A DNA stretch of 64,000 bases, taken from NCBI RefSeq assembly GCF_003350375.1, contig NZ_QQAR01000008.1, positions 124,001-188,000 on the forward strand, written 5' to 3'. Source of the stretch: Flavobacterium sp. AG291. Lineage in GTDB: Bacteria; Bacteroidota; Bacteroidia; Flavobacteriales; Flavobacteriaceae. Position 1 is the stretch's first letter, and each line of letters starts with the position of its first letter. Positions 21,901-27,985 of the stretch are shown piece by piece. The notes under the pieces were generated by a model. It did no database searches. It was not told the DNA's origin and worked only from the letters and a program-made list of their open reading frames with translations. Position numbers and translations under genes: made by a program.

Positions 21901-24900
21901 ACAGAAAGACTACCTGTAGTTGTTGTACAAGTAGGCTGAATAACCGTTTTGGTAACTGTCATTGCCGTTGCAGGAGCAGTAACCGTAACTGCATTTGTAG
22001 CAGTACAACCTGTTACCGGATCGGTTACAGTTATAGTATAAGTACCCTCAGCAAGGTTATTAAAGAATATTGGATTTTGAGTAACTCCCGTTGCCGAAGC
22101 CGGTGAAATTACTGTTGCTCCGGCAGAAGATGCTATCGAATAATTATAGTTGGCCCCATAACCACTCAGATTAAAGCGTATTGCTCCTGTAGAAGTACCA
22201 ATACAGGCAACCGGTTTCATCATATACCCAACTACACTTATAGGTGTTATGCTATTAATAGTGTAGTTTTCCTGATATGAACATCCTTTAGCATCAGTAA
22301 CTTTAAAAGTATATGTGCCCGGTGCAAGACCTGCAAATACATTGCTTGTACCATTGTTCACCGCTGATGGTGCAGTTATCTCATAGCTAAGAGCTCCTGA
22401 CCCTCCTGTGGTTGTAAGCGTAACAGTTGCTGTAGGTGCCGCACAAGTAATAGGTGTTGCCGAGAAAGCAAGATCTGTAGGCGGTGTAAGTGCCGGAATT
22501 GTAATGGTTGATGTAGTAGCCACACATCCGCTTGCATCTTTAATTTTTACTGAATATGTACCTGCAGTAAGTCCTGTAAATGTTGTACCTGTTCCATAGG
22601 TCGTACCGTTTATACTATAAGTATATGGTGCAGTACCTCCTGATATTCCCGAAGGATCAATAGTTATTGTTCCTGTGGTAGTACAGGTATATTGCTGTGT
22701 TAATGTAGGTGCTCCCCATGTAATAGCAGCTGGCTGTGTAATAGTAAACGTAGTTGGGAAGTCACAAGATTTATTTCCTTTTGTCTGGTGAAGAACAACC
22801 GTATAGTCGCCCGGAGCAAGACCCGTAAACGTACCGGAAGCATTGGTCGCTATAACGGTTCCACTACTATCCTGAAGATCGTATGATACATTGTAACCAT
22901 TAGCATTGGTAACATTATATGATATCGACCCGTTAGTTTGCCCATTACATAGTACGTTTTGTACGGTAGTAGTAAACGTAACATTTGGAACAAGATTAAT
23001 GGTTACCAGATTAGACAATACTGTACAGTTATTGCTATCTATCATAATAAACACATAATCTCCCTGCATTCCAATAGGAACGTCAAAAATTACGCTGGTT
23101 TGATAGTCTGCCGGAGTTGGGTTTTGCAGTACTCCGTTATAACTGTAAATAGCATAAGAGTATGGTGTTTTACCTCCTGAACTATTCATCTGGATATTAC
23201 CCTGGCTACAAGATATATGCTGAGATACAACAGCATTAAGAACTAGCTGACTAGAATCTGTAACCGTTACTGCACTGGTATTGGTACAACCATCCTGAGT
23301 AGTAACAGTTACGTTGTAAGTGCCTGGGTTAAGACCTGTAAAATTAAAGTTATTACTTGCAAATGGCCCCTGAGTAATACTTACACCGCCCGGTCCGGTA
23401 AGGTTAAACGTATATTGAGGATTTACACCCAAGGCCTGAACGTTTATACTTCCCGGAGTAGCACATGTTTTAGGAGTTGGAGTAGTGTTTACCGTAAGGG
23501 TTTTGTTAGTCACTGTAATATCAGTAACTCTGAAAATACAGCCATTTGGCACACCTGTTTGTTTGATCTCAATAATATAAGCTCCTGAAGTAGCTATCGG
23601 GAATACCGGATTAGTATTCGGATAGTCAACAATAACCGCATTTGTAGTTTGGTTAATTAGTCTTATCTCGTAGTTTGCAGGAGCATTTAACACCTTAATT
23701 TCTCCATTTGTATTACATACTATGTCTTTAACAGCAATCTGAGGGTCATAGTTGTTTTTATAAACGTTGAAATAGAAAGGCATCGGACAGGCTCCGGTTC
23801 CGTTAGGGTCAAACATAATACGGTATTCACCCGCATCTGTTACCGTAAAGTTAGGACCTGTATATATAGTATCCCATGCCGATGCAGGACATGTATTGTG
23901 AGGACAGTCTGTAGGAACTGTAGTAGTACATGTACTGTTCAGTTTTTGCCATCTTACAATACCTGTGTTTATACCTGTTGGTATAAACTGCGAATCGTTA
24001 AGACCACAAAGGAAAATCTTAGGTAATACTGTACCATTATTTGGACATATCGGCGTAGTATCTGCATAAGGAATAACCGGATTGGTCATGGTAGAGTTAA
24101 GGAAATCTGTTACATAAACCGTTTCCCTTATAGGCACAATACATGGAGCTATAGGAGTAGCATCATAATAGTACTCTCCTGTATCATATACCGTGATAGT
24201 CTGAGTTGTACCCATAGGTATATCTACTGCACCATTCTCTTTATACCATGTATAAGTACCATAACCATCGGCACCTGTAAGCACCAAAGAGCCGTTACAG
24301 ATAACCTCTGTACGACTGTAAACACAAGCACTTACATCCACCAGGAAGTTTGCAGGACCCGCTATAGGCGCTCCACAGGTAGTTACACCGGCAGAACTCG
24401 GATCATCAGATATTAATGTTGTATTAATTACACCTCTGTAAGTTGCATAAGCAGTATTACGAATGATGCTAGAACATGCATCGGTAAGTTCGTTACAGCT
24501 TGATGCTACCTGAACACGTATTTTAATGGTATGAGGAACCGATTGGGTATCCTTTTTTACAAGGCTGTTTGGTATATTGATTGTTAGAGTACCCGTAGCA
24601 GCATTATAAGTATAAGTTCCCCCTGCAGCTGTAACTGTAGGCATTGATATAGATACAAAAGAAGTATTAACCGGAAGTATATCTCTAATTACAAAGTTTT
24701 GTGCATCGTCATTACCTTCATTGTCAAAAGTAATAACATAATCAAGTACCGAACTCAGATTTACGTTTTGTCCTGAAATATCGCTACCCGCAGAATTTTG
24801 AACCGTTTTTACAAGCTTAATTTTTGGCTCGATAATATCAACCGCAAAAGTGGCAAGGAAAGCTCCAAAACCATCTCCGCTCGAGCTAAGTCTTAAAGTA

Positions 24901-25955
24901 GCTCCAGTCTCGTTATTTTTAACAATACTATTGTTAGGATTGTTTATGGGAAGCATATCCAGGTCAAGACCAAGGGTATTTTGTCCATAGGGATTACGAC
25001 CCGGAACCTGAGCATCATTGTTGGTTATTGTAGAGTTGAAAAAGTTAGTTGTCGGGTTTAAGTTATTACCTATATCGGTATAACCCGTATTAAGGTTACC
25101 CTTAAACTGAAGTTTATCTCCTGTCAATCCTTTATCTCCCTCAAGTGCTGCAACACCAAGGCGTGCATTTACCGGATTTGGAGAAGGGAGTGTCACGAAA
25201 CCATTAATAGGTATATCCACCGAACCACTGGAAACTCCCGCATATCCGTCGAATGTTGAGATAAATTTACTAGGCAGTGTCGGGTTTTCATAAATTACTA
25301 CCATAACCCAACCCGCAGAACTCGAACCATTGCGTTGCCCTTTAGAAGACCTCATATTGGCAACCGTATAAGTTCCGGTTGGTGTTCCCAATCCCTGAAC
25401 AAGACTAGTAACATCGTAGTAACATATTGCAGGTGCATCCTTAAACGACTGGTTAAGTACCGGAGCCCTACCGTCAAAAAGAATAGTCCCGGTAATATCT
25501 ACATACCCCCCCGTAGGCAGTTTAAATTTTATCTGATTAAAATCATTATACCTGTTAGCATCCGAAGGGTTCCATTGGTTGTTATTATCCGTGCTCCTTT
25601 CATAAGGATAGGTTGACGCCCAATATAAACCGGCATAAACTACACGATCACAACTTGCTAAAGTAAGGTTAGCACTACTGGAGTTTCTTGTTGACGGATC
25701 GCCATCAATATCGATATACTCCATCGTAAAACTGTTATTATCAGTATTCCCGTCATATGCAGTGTTAGGATTTGGAGACCTGTTCAATATGTTGTTCCCA
25801 ACAAATACAACATCTCCTTTTACTCTTATGCTTCCACCAGCAAGCCTTGCCGAAAACCCAGGCGGAACTGGGGTTTGTGCGAGCAAGGTAAAGCAGGTTA
25901 AAAATAACCCGAGCACGAAAACAATCCTTCGCTTGTGTGATGTAAAGTTACGCAT
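9954..25955 (-). CDS. sprB: SprB-like giant gliding-motility adhesin
   Basis: 5333-aa cell-surface adhesin, one uninterrupted frame of 16 kb. Order of parts: a signal peptide (1-26, ending LLAQ); an N-terminal globular region; a DUF11-like segment around 380-500 (KLVKTVQ...SVLDYVITFDNEG); dozens of SprB/PKD-like repeats of 75-90 aa, each with the hallmarks C.G..GS/T...GGT..Y.YS...L..GTY...V.D.NGC; and a C-terminal type B T9SS sorting domain (SPNGDGQNDTWSPGN, then GDYWYLVKL and a terminal FTIYR). Residues about 3487-4519 are 13 nearly identical repeats. F. johnsoniae SprB is of similar design at about 6,500 aa and is propelled along the cell surface by the gliding motor. Upstream sprD is 53 bp away and sprF follows. 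Export through T9SS with SprF is inferred from these homologies. Confidence 0.88.
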   Translation of the reverse strand: MRNFTSHKRRIVFVLGLFLTCFTLLAQTPVPPGFSARLAGGSIRVKGDVVFVGNNILNRSPNPNTAYDGNTDNNSFTMEYIDIDGDPSTRNSSSANLTLASCDRVVYAGLYWASTYPYERSTDNNNQWNPSDANRYNDFNQIKFKLPTGGYVDITGTILFDGRAPVLNQSFKDAPAICYYDVTSLVQGLGTPTGTYTVANMRSSKGQRNGSSSAGWVMVVIYENPTLPSKFISTFDGYAGVSSGSVDIPINGFVTLPSPNPVNARLGVAALEGDKGLTGDKLQFKGNLNTGYTDIGNNLNPTTNFFNSTITNNDAQVPGRNPYGQNTLGLDLDMLPINNPNNSIVKNNETGATLRLSSSGDGFGAFLATFAVDIIEPKIKLVKTVQNSAGSDISGQNVNLSSVLDYVITFDNEGNDDAQNFVIRDILPVNTSFVSISMPTVTAAGGTYTYNAATGTLTINIPNSLVKKDTQSVPHTIKIRVQVASSCNELTDACSSIIRNTAYATYRGVINTTLISDDPSSAGVTTCGAPIAGPANFLVDVSACVYSRTEVICNGSLVLTGADGYGTYTWYKENGAVDIPMGTTQTITVYDTGEYYYDATPIAPCIVPIRETVYVTDFLNSTMTNPVIPYADTTPICPNNGTVLPKIFLCGLNDSQFIPTGINTGIVRWQKLNSTCTTTVPTDCPHNTCPASAWDTIYTGPNFTVTDAGEYRIMFDPNGTGACPMPFYFNVYKNNYDPQIAVKDIVCNTNGEIKVLNAPANYEIRLINQTTNAVIVDYPNTNPVFPIATSGAYIIEIKQTGVPNGCIFRVTDITVTNKTLTVNTTPTPKTCATPGSINVQALGVNPQYTFNLTGPGGVSITQGPFASNNFNFTGLNPGTYNVTVTTQDGCTNTSAVTVTDSSQLVLNAVVSQHISCSQGNIQMNSSGGKTPYSYAIYSYNGVLQNPTPADYQTSVIFDVPIGMQGDYVFIMIDSNNCTVLSNLVTINLVPNVTFTTTVQNVLCNGQTNGSISYNVTNANGYNVSYDLQDSSGTVIATNASGTFTGLAPGDYTVVLHQTKGNKSCDFPTTFTITQPAAITWGAPTLTQQYTCTTTGTITIDPSGISGGTAPYTYSINGTTYGTGTTFTGLTAGTYSVKIKDASGCVATTSTITIPALTPPTDLAFSATPITCAAPTATVTLTTTGGSGALSYEITAPSAVNNGTSNVFAGLAPGTYTFKVTDAKGCSYQENYTINSITPISVVGYMMKPVACIGTSTGAIRFNLSGYGANYNYSIASSAGATVISPASATGVTQNPIFFNNLAEGTYTITVTDPVTGCTATNAVTVTAPATAMTVTKTVIQPTCTTTTGSLSVSASGGWGSYLFRLTGAATVGPQYSSNFTGLAGGNYTLTVTDANGCIFTDNFTITVPVPPVLAVTASDICLPGTSLTVEVNTGTGLAPFQFSLNGGPYANGTAANGTTYTNLAAGTYTITVRDANGCTNTTAVTRTISPQLTASASVTKGLTCTAPADAQIAVTIGGGLAPYQYQISYNGGAYSALTATGGTSFTYNAATVGTYQFQITDAAGCTVTTPVRTIAPLVQPEFAFGTTTNVLCNGSNTGALTVNIDNTKGLAPYTIAVTNTTTSTSYGTQTSGLPAGNYSVVVTDANGCTVTHTATITQPNPITFSYDKTDISCNNPGGIAYGQIVVGFGAGITGGVGPYSYTVSNNFGDVLPVQTNMSGSPYTFMIVNYGIYTIEVTDANGCTSTIDDIVIASPPNALDINVNGTADCTNGGTATVEVGAVIIGSSYKFAILTQSNLPFVSNVATDYKDADSGTPTIATFTNLIPGVVYTFVVWDTTTDCYYFEQADIPIPTNSTITTTSVIPNNVTCTGAADGNVAFTFSGYSSTTTQVKYEIFRSPSNLTTGITDTISTTGTSTTVNNIPGNLAPGDYIIVYTEIDGSVAGCSQASASFEINQSPFMLAISAVVTKNDNCNVNAGIIAATAQFGTAPYTYQLLPDTSIAPTEATWAGQTSSVFNAEGGDYIVYVKDANDCIKPFSITLPTDVSPAITAIITPGTQCTAAEGSFSIDVTRTAGDAGGYTYSLDGGLFEAQTAPFTYTDLTSGTHTVQIMDANGCTMTTATSVTIYPPVDVTAQPTAQPTCLDTDGSITAAGTGGSGNYEYELLGTVAVAAQASPIFNNLPHGAYTVRIHDTTTGCTQDVAITLEEAIQILPATVTIDRENVKCNGGADGSITITLDTTVNTDIPYTYTVDGTLSAAITQSTPLFTNLAADTYDVTITSGKNCTYTTQVTITEPIALGVTATATAFDCAADNSVNTSTIAITATDGTPAYMYSIDGTSYFTTDTFDVVNDGTTQNITVYVKDANSCVATFPLTINPLPEITDFVALQQTAITCTNDETVTLTVTGGSGNYSFELLPAGSQPVQTPGAGVFTANFDLTAVGSYTFKVTDLGTSCTEITDPYTIAPFDLIAAIATASTPVTCFGSNDGTIIIDVQNYSGAYDYEVFDGTTSVTTGTADSSITNPFVVPNVTAGNLFVRVTATATPFCSADTNTIVVDSPADPLLANAVMTANVTCTNDKGEIIAQPTGGWGDYEFELVNNTTTTTIQPYGANNTFTGLAAGDYTVFVRDSGGCIVSQDITLTVPPSITASISASTTGLLCNGDTTASVTATGVTGGQGTYQYVLNIYDAAGTTIVTSTGEQVSPTFDNLGAGIYSITVLDGWGCDLPETVQITITEPTPLVGTLSLTKSLTCTTLAEVTISATGGTAPYYYSTDGGTNYLPFTAGTVFQVAAGTYEYLVKDNNNCTAVLTNQVEIFVIEPLTVNLTVNGVSCYGGTNALISAVATGGLGNYQYSLLDADNAYAVLAGPSANGDFIGLSSGNYAVRVTSVDCNTTSANVLIEDPDELIATPVINNILCFGDATGSITINTSGGTGNVQFAIAPLLNQFFDDNVFDSLPAGQYDILVQDENGCFIFFEDLEITEPTEITASIVNVTDVTCEGESDGTISVTVTGGTGLYSISTDNVNFTPFDLAYPNTYLLEGLPVGTTTVYVKDQNGCSLDPPMDQPILPGVSLTPEATVVTTCVANAPSNTVTVATTLSANALGTLDYSLDNLTWQSSNEFTIVDAVGGTYTVYVRHTMPVTLLQCTQTDTFTIDGHTPIDAIATITQTIDCFGDMGEITIDVTAGAGTAPFEYAMGPAFTYGSSNVFSNLAAGTYDFKVTDDLGCEFDITGVLLSQPSAAVTVVTAYTDDICLGDNDGTIIVTPSGGTPDYKVSIDGGTTFTGPAAGPFTFTDLAPNTYQIVVTDANNCAPATAPADIVIAPGLDIEPVADIQPTCINNVIGNYVFIVDDNGNSNLQYSLDGGAYDSVGLYMDVPAGAHTATILGDNGCIQTRNFTVPTLSPISASVSATTDIACFGDATGAITVTATGGTGTLSYAIADADVLPLAFGADQASGLFTGLIAGNYVVKIVDDNVGCETQVTATLAEPTAPLVATAGTQTDVLCYGDATGDATVNVTGGTGAYNYSWDTTPVQTTATATGLTAGTYTVTVTDANGCTTTQSFTITEPTAPLSAATGATQTDVLCYGDATGEATVNVTGGTGAYSYSWDTTPVQTTAMATGLTAGTYTVTVTDANGCTATQSFTITEPAAALVATAGTQTDVLCYGEATGEATVNVTGGTGAYSYSWDTTPVQTTATATGLTAGTYTVTVTDANGCTTTQSFTITEPTAPLSAATGATQTDVLCYGDATGVATVNVTGGTGAYSYSWDTTPVQTTATATGLTAGTYTVTVTDANGCTTTQSFTITEPAAPLSTATGNTQTDVLCYGDATGDATVNVTGGTGAYTYSWNTTPVQTTATATGLTAGTYTVTVTDANGCTATQSFTITEPAAPLSAATGATQTDVLCYGDATGEATVNVTGGTPTYSYSWDTTPVQTTATATGLTAGTYTVTVTDANGCTTTQSFTITEPAAALVATAGTQTDILCYGDATGDATVNVTGGTGAYTYSWDTTPVQTTATATGLTAGTYTVTVTDANGCTATQSFTITQPAAPLSAATGATQTDILCFGDATGSATVNVTGGTGAYTYSWNTTPVQTTATATGLTAGTYTVTVTDANGCTATQSFTITQPAAALAVTAGTQTDVLCYGNATGSAIVNVTGGTPTYSYSWNTTPVQTTATATGLTAGTYTVTVTDANGCTATQSFTITEPAAALAVTAGGQTDILCYGNATGSATVNVTGGTGAYSYSWNTTPVQTTATATGLTAGTYTVTVTDANGCTATQSYTIAQPAAALVATAGVQTNVLCYGNATGSATVNVTGGTGGYTYSWNTTPVQTSAMATGLTAGTYTVTVTDVNGCTTTQSFTITQPAAPLSAATGATQTNVLCFGAATGSATVNVTGGTPTYSYSWDTTPVQTTATATGLTAGTYTVTVTDANGCTTTQSFTITQPATAIAATAGGQTDVLCYGAATGTATVVATGGTGAYTYSWNTTPVQTTATATGLTAGTYTVTVTDANGCTAMQSYTITQPATALTATTTHTDEQCLGDNNGSVTVTPQGGVGPYTASLNGGPATPAPAGTPIVFNGLGGGTYNIVVTDANGCTVTSTATVLTGIVINPTVSTTQECDMVTVVVSVDPSVVGQVTYSLDGGTPQASNTFVQQLDPAVPHTVTVVHTQGCSRTTAPFTIAPVIPINLTPADVTVTNIACHGQDVGSAVVNATGGTGPLQYAITWDIWPTAFYGPSNTFTDLLAGDYEIHVKDAMGCHTSVWITITEPAQQLVIAAAVGQHESCVNAHDGAIDITSITGGVPPYYVALDSPANFQSYNAGATPDFAGLYGRALPYDVYVRDANGCYAKVQVTIEKGVNLVPNIQTVLSCVNNAPVNTVTATLNAIINDVEYRLETSTGTLIQDFDPNHTWELAPGSYVYTVRHINGCQKDFAFTVQPRVPITVTSVTPVDATCNGNADGTLTVVATGGTGALSYGISPDYVMTSNPVFTGLPAGTYIVRVQDQYGCYVDFTNFPAIGEPAVITVTDVMNLPETCVDDNDAAFEIAIAGGNAPYATSLDVNGPFVSGQTLFDNLDGGTYTVYIQDANGCTATHDVVLVSPNDIDAKAEVVYNCDQNTVTIVTNSAINPAELNYNIVGPKDGNSPTQTSNVFTNLEDGNYEVEVVNTVTGCTDIVSFNITSVPDLALSVAESGLNEVKATVVGGEGPYQYTFDGNSMGTKNTFVYYASGTYEITVTDARGCTRVVNITVEFIDVILPDVVSPNGDGQNDTWSPGNTENYPDIKSEIFDRYGRKLVTLRQGQEWDGTYDGHPMPTGDYWYLVKLGDADDRSFVGHFTIYR
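12399..15497 (-). repeat. Array of 13 near-identical SprB repeats inside sprB
   Basis: Thirteen tandem units of 79-80 codons (about 237-240 bp) read directly from the translation. Each contains LCYG(D/N/E)ATG.ATVNVTGGT, then YSW(D/N)TTPVQTTATATG, then TYTVTVTDANGCT.TQS(F/Y)TI(T/A)(E/Q)P. Units differ mainly in a linker of two types, LSAATGATQTD (longer by one residue) and LVATAGTQTD, and in GAY versus PTY before the SYSW. DNA identity between units is high as well, including third positions. Two Cys per unit are invariant. Confidence 0.93.
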
Positions 25956-26008
25956 TGGTTTTTTTTGTTTTTAGTTGATTTTGGTATTCTTCTTTAGTAA
26001 ATTCTTTC

Positions 26009-27982
26009 TTAATTATTGATACTCATAATCCAGATGGAGTCAAAATAAGTATTGTCAACATTTGAATAATAAGAAATCAGGGCTTCTCTCCATGTAGCAT
26101 GTTTTTTCAGGTATACATACCACATGTTGTTTTTAGGATTCAGGAACACTCCTGCTTTAATACCTCTCTCGCTCATTTTGTTTATAAACTTCTCTACGTT
26201 TTCCTGAGTAGAGTAAACGTTCGCGATAATGTAATATCCGGAGTCCATCCCTTCTACATTAGCCCTATTAACTTTTTTGATCGTTTCCCTTGGTTTTGAA
26301 GTTTTATCCGAGTAAAACTCTTTGATATCTTCCTCTGTCTTCAGGTTCTCGCTCTTTGGCTCCTCAGCTATGTTCGCCGGGGCATCCGTTGTATTTTTTT
26401 GAGCATCTTTTTCATTTTGTAAGGTGTTAGGTTTTTCTTTGGTTTCAATCTGTTCTTCCAGTTCCGGATTAGGGTTATTGTCTACATGCACTATGTATAC
26501 CCCTTTCCTTTTTCCTGAAGCTTTTTTCTTTTCCGATGCATTTGCCGCTTCGGTAAACGATTTATGTTTTTCAATATCTACCGTCTTATCGTTGTCTTTA
26601 GCCTTAGCATCCTTAGACACTACATAATAACCATCTTCGGCATGTTTCAGTTCTTCTACCGTTTTCGGGTCTGCTAATCTTTTACTTTGTCTTATATTTT
26701 TAAGTTCAACAGGCTTATTTTCACCTGCGTTCTCTTTGGCGGCCTTTTCTCTTTTTGCGTATTCCTTAAGGTTTTTAACTTTTTTGTCGAACTCCGCTTT
26801 TTTAATCTTATTCAGAGAGTCTTCTTTGATGAGAGACTCCAACAAGTGCATACTCTCAGGATCAAGATCCATCTTTAGTTTTTCAATTTCAGCTTTATTG
26901 TCAAAGTCGGCTTTAGCAATTTTATCAGCAGCATTTTCTTTGGCTGCTATAGCTTCCTCTTCATCTGCCAAACTATCTTTAAGAGTAGCTGCTTTTTCCA
27001 GTTCGGCAAGGGTATCTTTTGGTTTTCCCGCTTTTTCCTTTAGCAATTCCTTTCTTGCCACATCCCTGTCCTTAAGGCAAAATACCATTGTGATTTCGTG
27101 GGTAGGCCCAAGGTTTACCAGCCCTTCTTTCGTGATAGTTTCGTAGGTATACCCCAGAGAAAGCTTTTTTGTAAAGTGAAAACCAAGCCCTATTGCTATA
27201 CCATAATAAGGATCGGTACCTGCCTGTGCCCATCCTATTCTTGGGATATTCATCAACAATGAACCTCCAAGTCCAAAACCGTCAAGTTCTGTGTTTTTAG
27301 CACGTAGCATTACTCTGAATTCACTATCCTGAAACAAGTCTTTAAGAGCCATCGGGTGCGTATACATTACATGCCCTGAGAATGTTTTATTAGTATATTC
27401 TTCAGACATATCAGCCGATTTAAAATCGTACTCGATAAGGTTTTCAGCATAAAAACCAAAATCAAATTGTTTATACTGCACGTTAATACCGGGCTTGATA
27501 CTTACAAGCGAATTATTTCGCATTGCCATTACTAACGGATCAGGTTCGGCAGTAATAGTTCTGTTCTTATTAATCCCACTATTATAATAAGCTACGTTAA
27601 AACCCAGGGTAACGTCAAATTTTTGTTTGATTTTTACATTATACGCATAGTTGGCAACACCACCCCAACTGTTTATTACCCCAATGGTTTGCTGGAAAAG
27701 CCCGAAACCAAATCCGGCTCTTTCGGTAAATTTTCCGGTATAGGCCAGCATATACACCTTAGGTGAATCGTCATACTGAACCCACTGGTTACGGTGGTAA
27801 AGCGATACATATCTGTTATCTTCTCTCACAAACGAAAATGCCGGGTTTAATAAAAACCTGTTGAATTTTAAATTGTTTTGCGGCTGCGGGCTAAATGTAA
27901 GTACAGGGGCATCCTGTGCATACAGCCCATTAAAAGCGGTCAGAAAAACCAAAAGAAGTAAAGCAAAGTAGTTTTTTATCAT
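26009..27982 (-). CDS. sprD: SprD, PorP/SprF-like barrel fused to a charged linker and SPOR-like domain
   Basis: 657 aa. A signal peptide (to about residue 22, LYAQ) is followed by about 285 residues of PorP/SprF-type barrel (FNRFLLNPAFSF... GYTYETITKEGL). Residues about 305-570 are highly charged and Ala/Lys/Glu-rich, probably helical or coiled coil. The last 79 residues (from MDSGYYIIANVYS) look like a SPOR-type domain with alternating strand-helix pattern. Two shorter segments in the linker, DGYYVVSKDA and GVYIVHVDN, resemble its first strand. In F. johnsoniae sprD lies between sprC and sprB and promotes gliding; the same position is seen here, 3 bp after sprC. SPOR domains usually bind denuded peptidoglycan, so anchoring a barrel to the wall is a plausible inference. 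Confidence 0.75.
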   Translation of the reverse strand: MIKNYFALLLLVFLTAFNGLYAQDAPVLTFSPQPQNNLKFNRFLLNPAFSFVREDNRYVSLYHRNQWVQYDDSPKVYMLAYTGKFTERAGFGFGLFQQTIGVINSWGGVANYAYNVKIKQKFDVTLGFNVAYYNSGINKNRTITAEPDPLVMAMRNNSLVSIKPGINVQYKQFDFGFYAENLIEYDFKSADMSEEYTNKTFSGHVMYTHPMALKDLFQDSEFRVMLRAKNTELDGFGLGGSLLMNIPRIGWAQAGTDPYYGIAIGLGFHFTKKLSLGYTYETITKEGLVNLGPTHEITMVFCLKDRDVARKELLKEKAGKPKDTLAELEKAATLKDSLADEEEAIAAKENAADKIAKADFDNKAEIEKLKMDLDPESMHLLESLIKEDSLNKIKKAEFDKKVKNLKEYAKREKAAKENAGENKPVELKNIRQSKRLADPKTVEELKHAEDGYYVVSKDAKAKDNDKTVDIEKHKSFTEAANASEKKKASGKRKGVYIVHVDNNPNPELEEQIETKEKPNTLQNEKDAQKNTTDAPANIAEEPKSENLKTEEDIKEFYSDKTSKPRETIKKVNRANVEGMDSGYYIIANVYSTQENVEKFINKMSERGIKAGVFLNPKNNMWYVYLKKHATWREALISYYSNVDNTYFDSIWIMSINN

Positions 27983-27985
27983 TCT

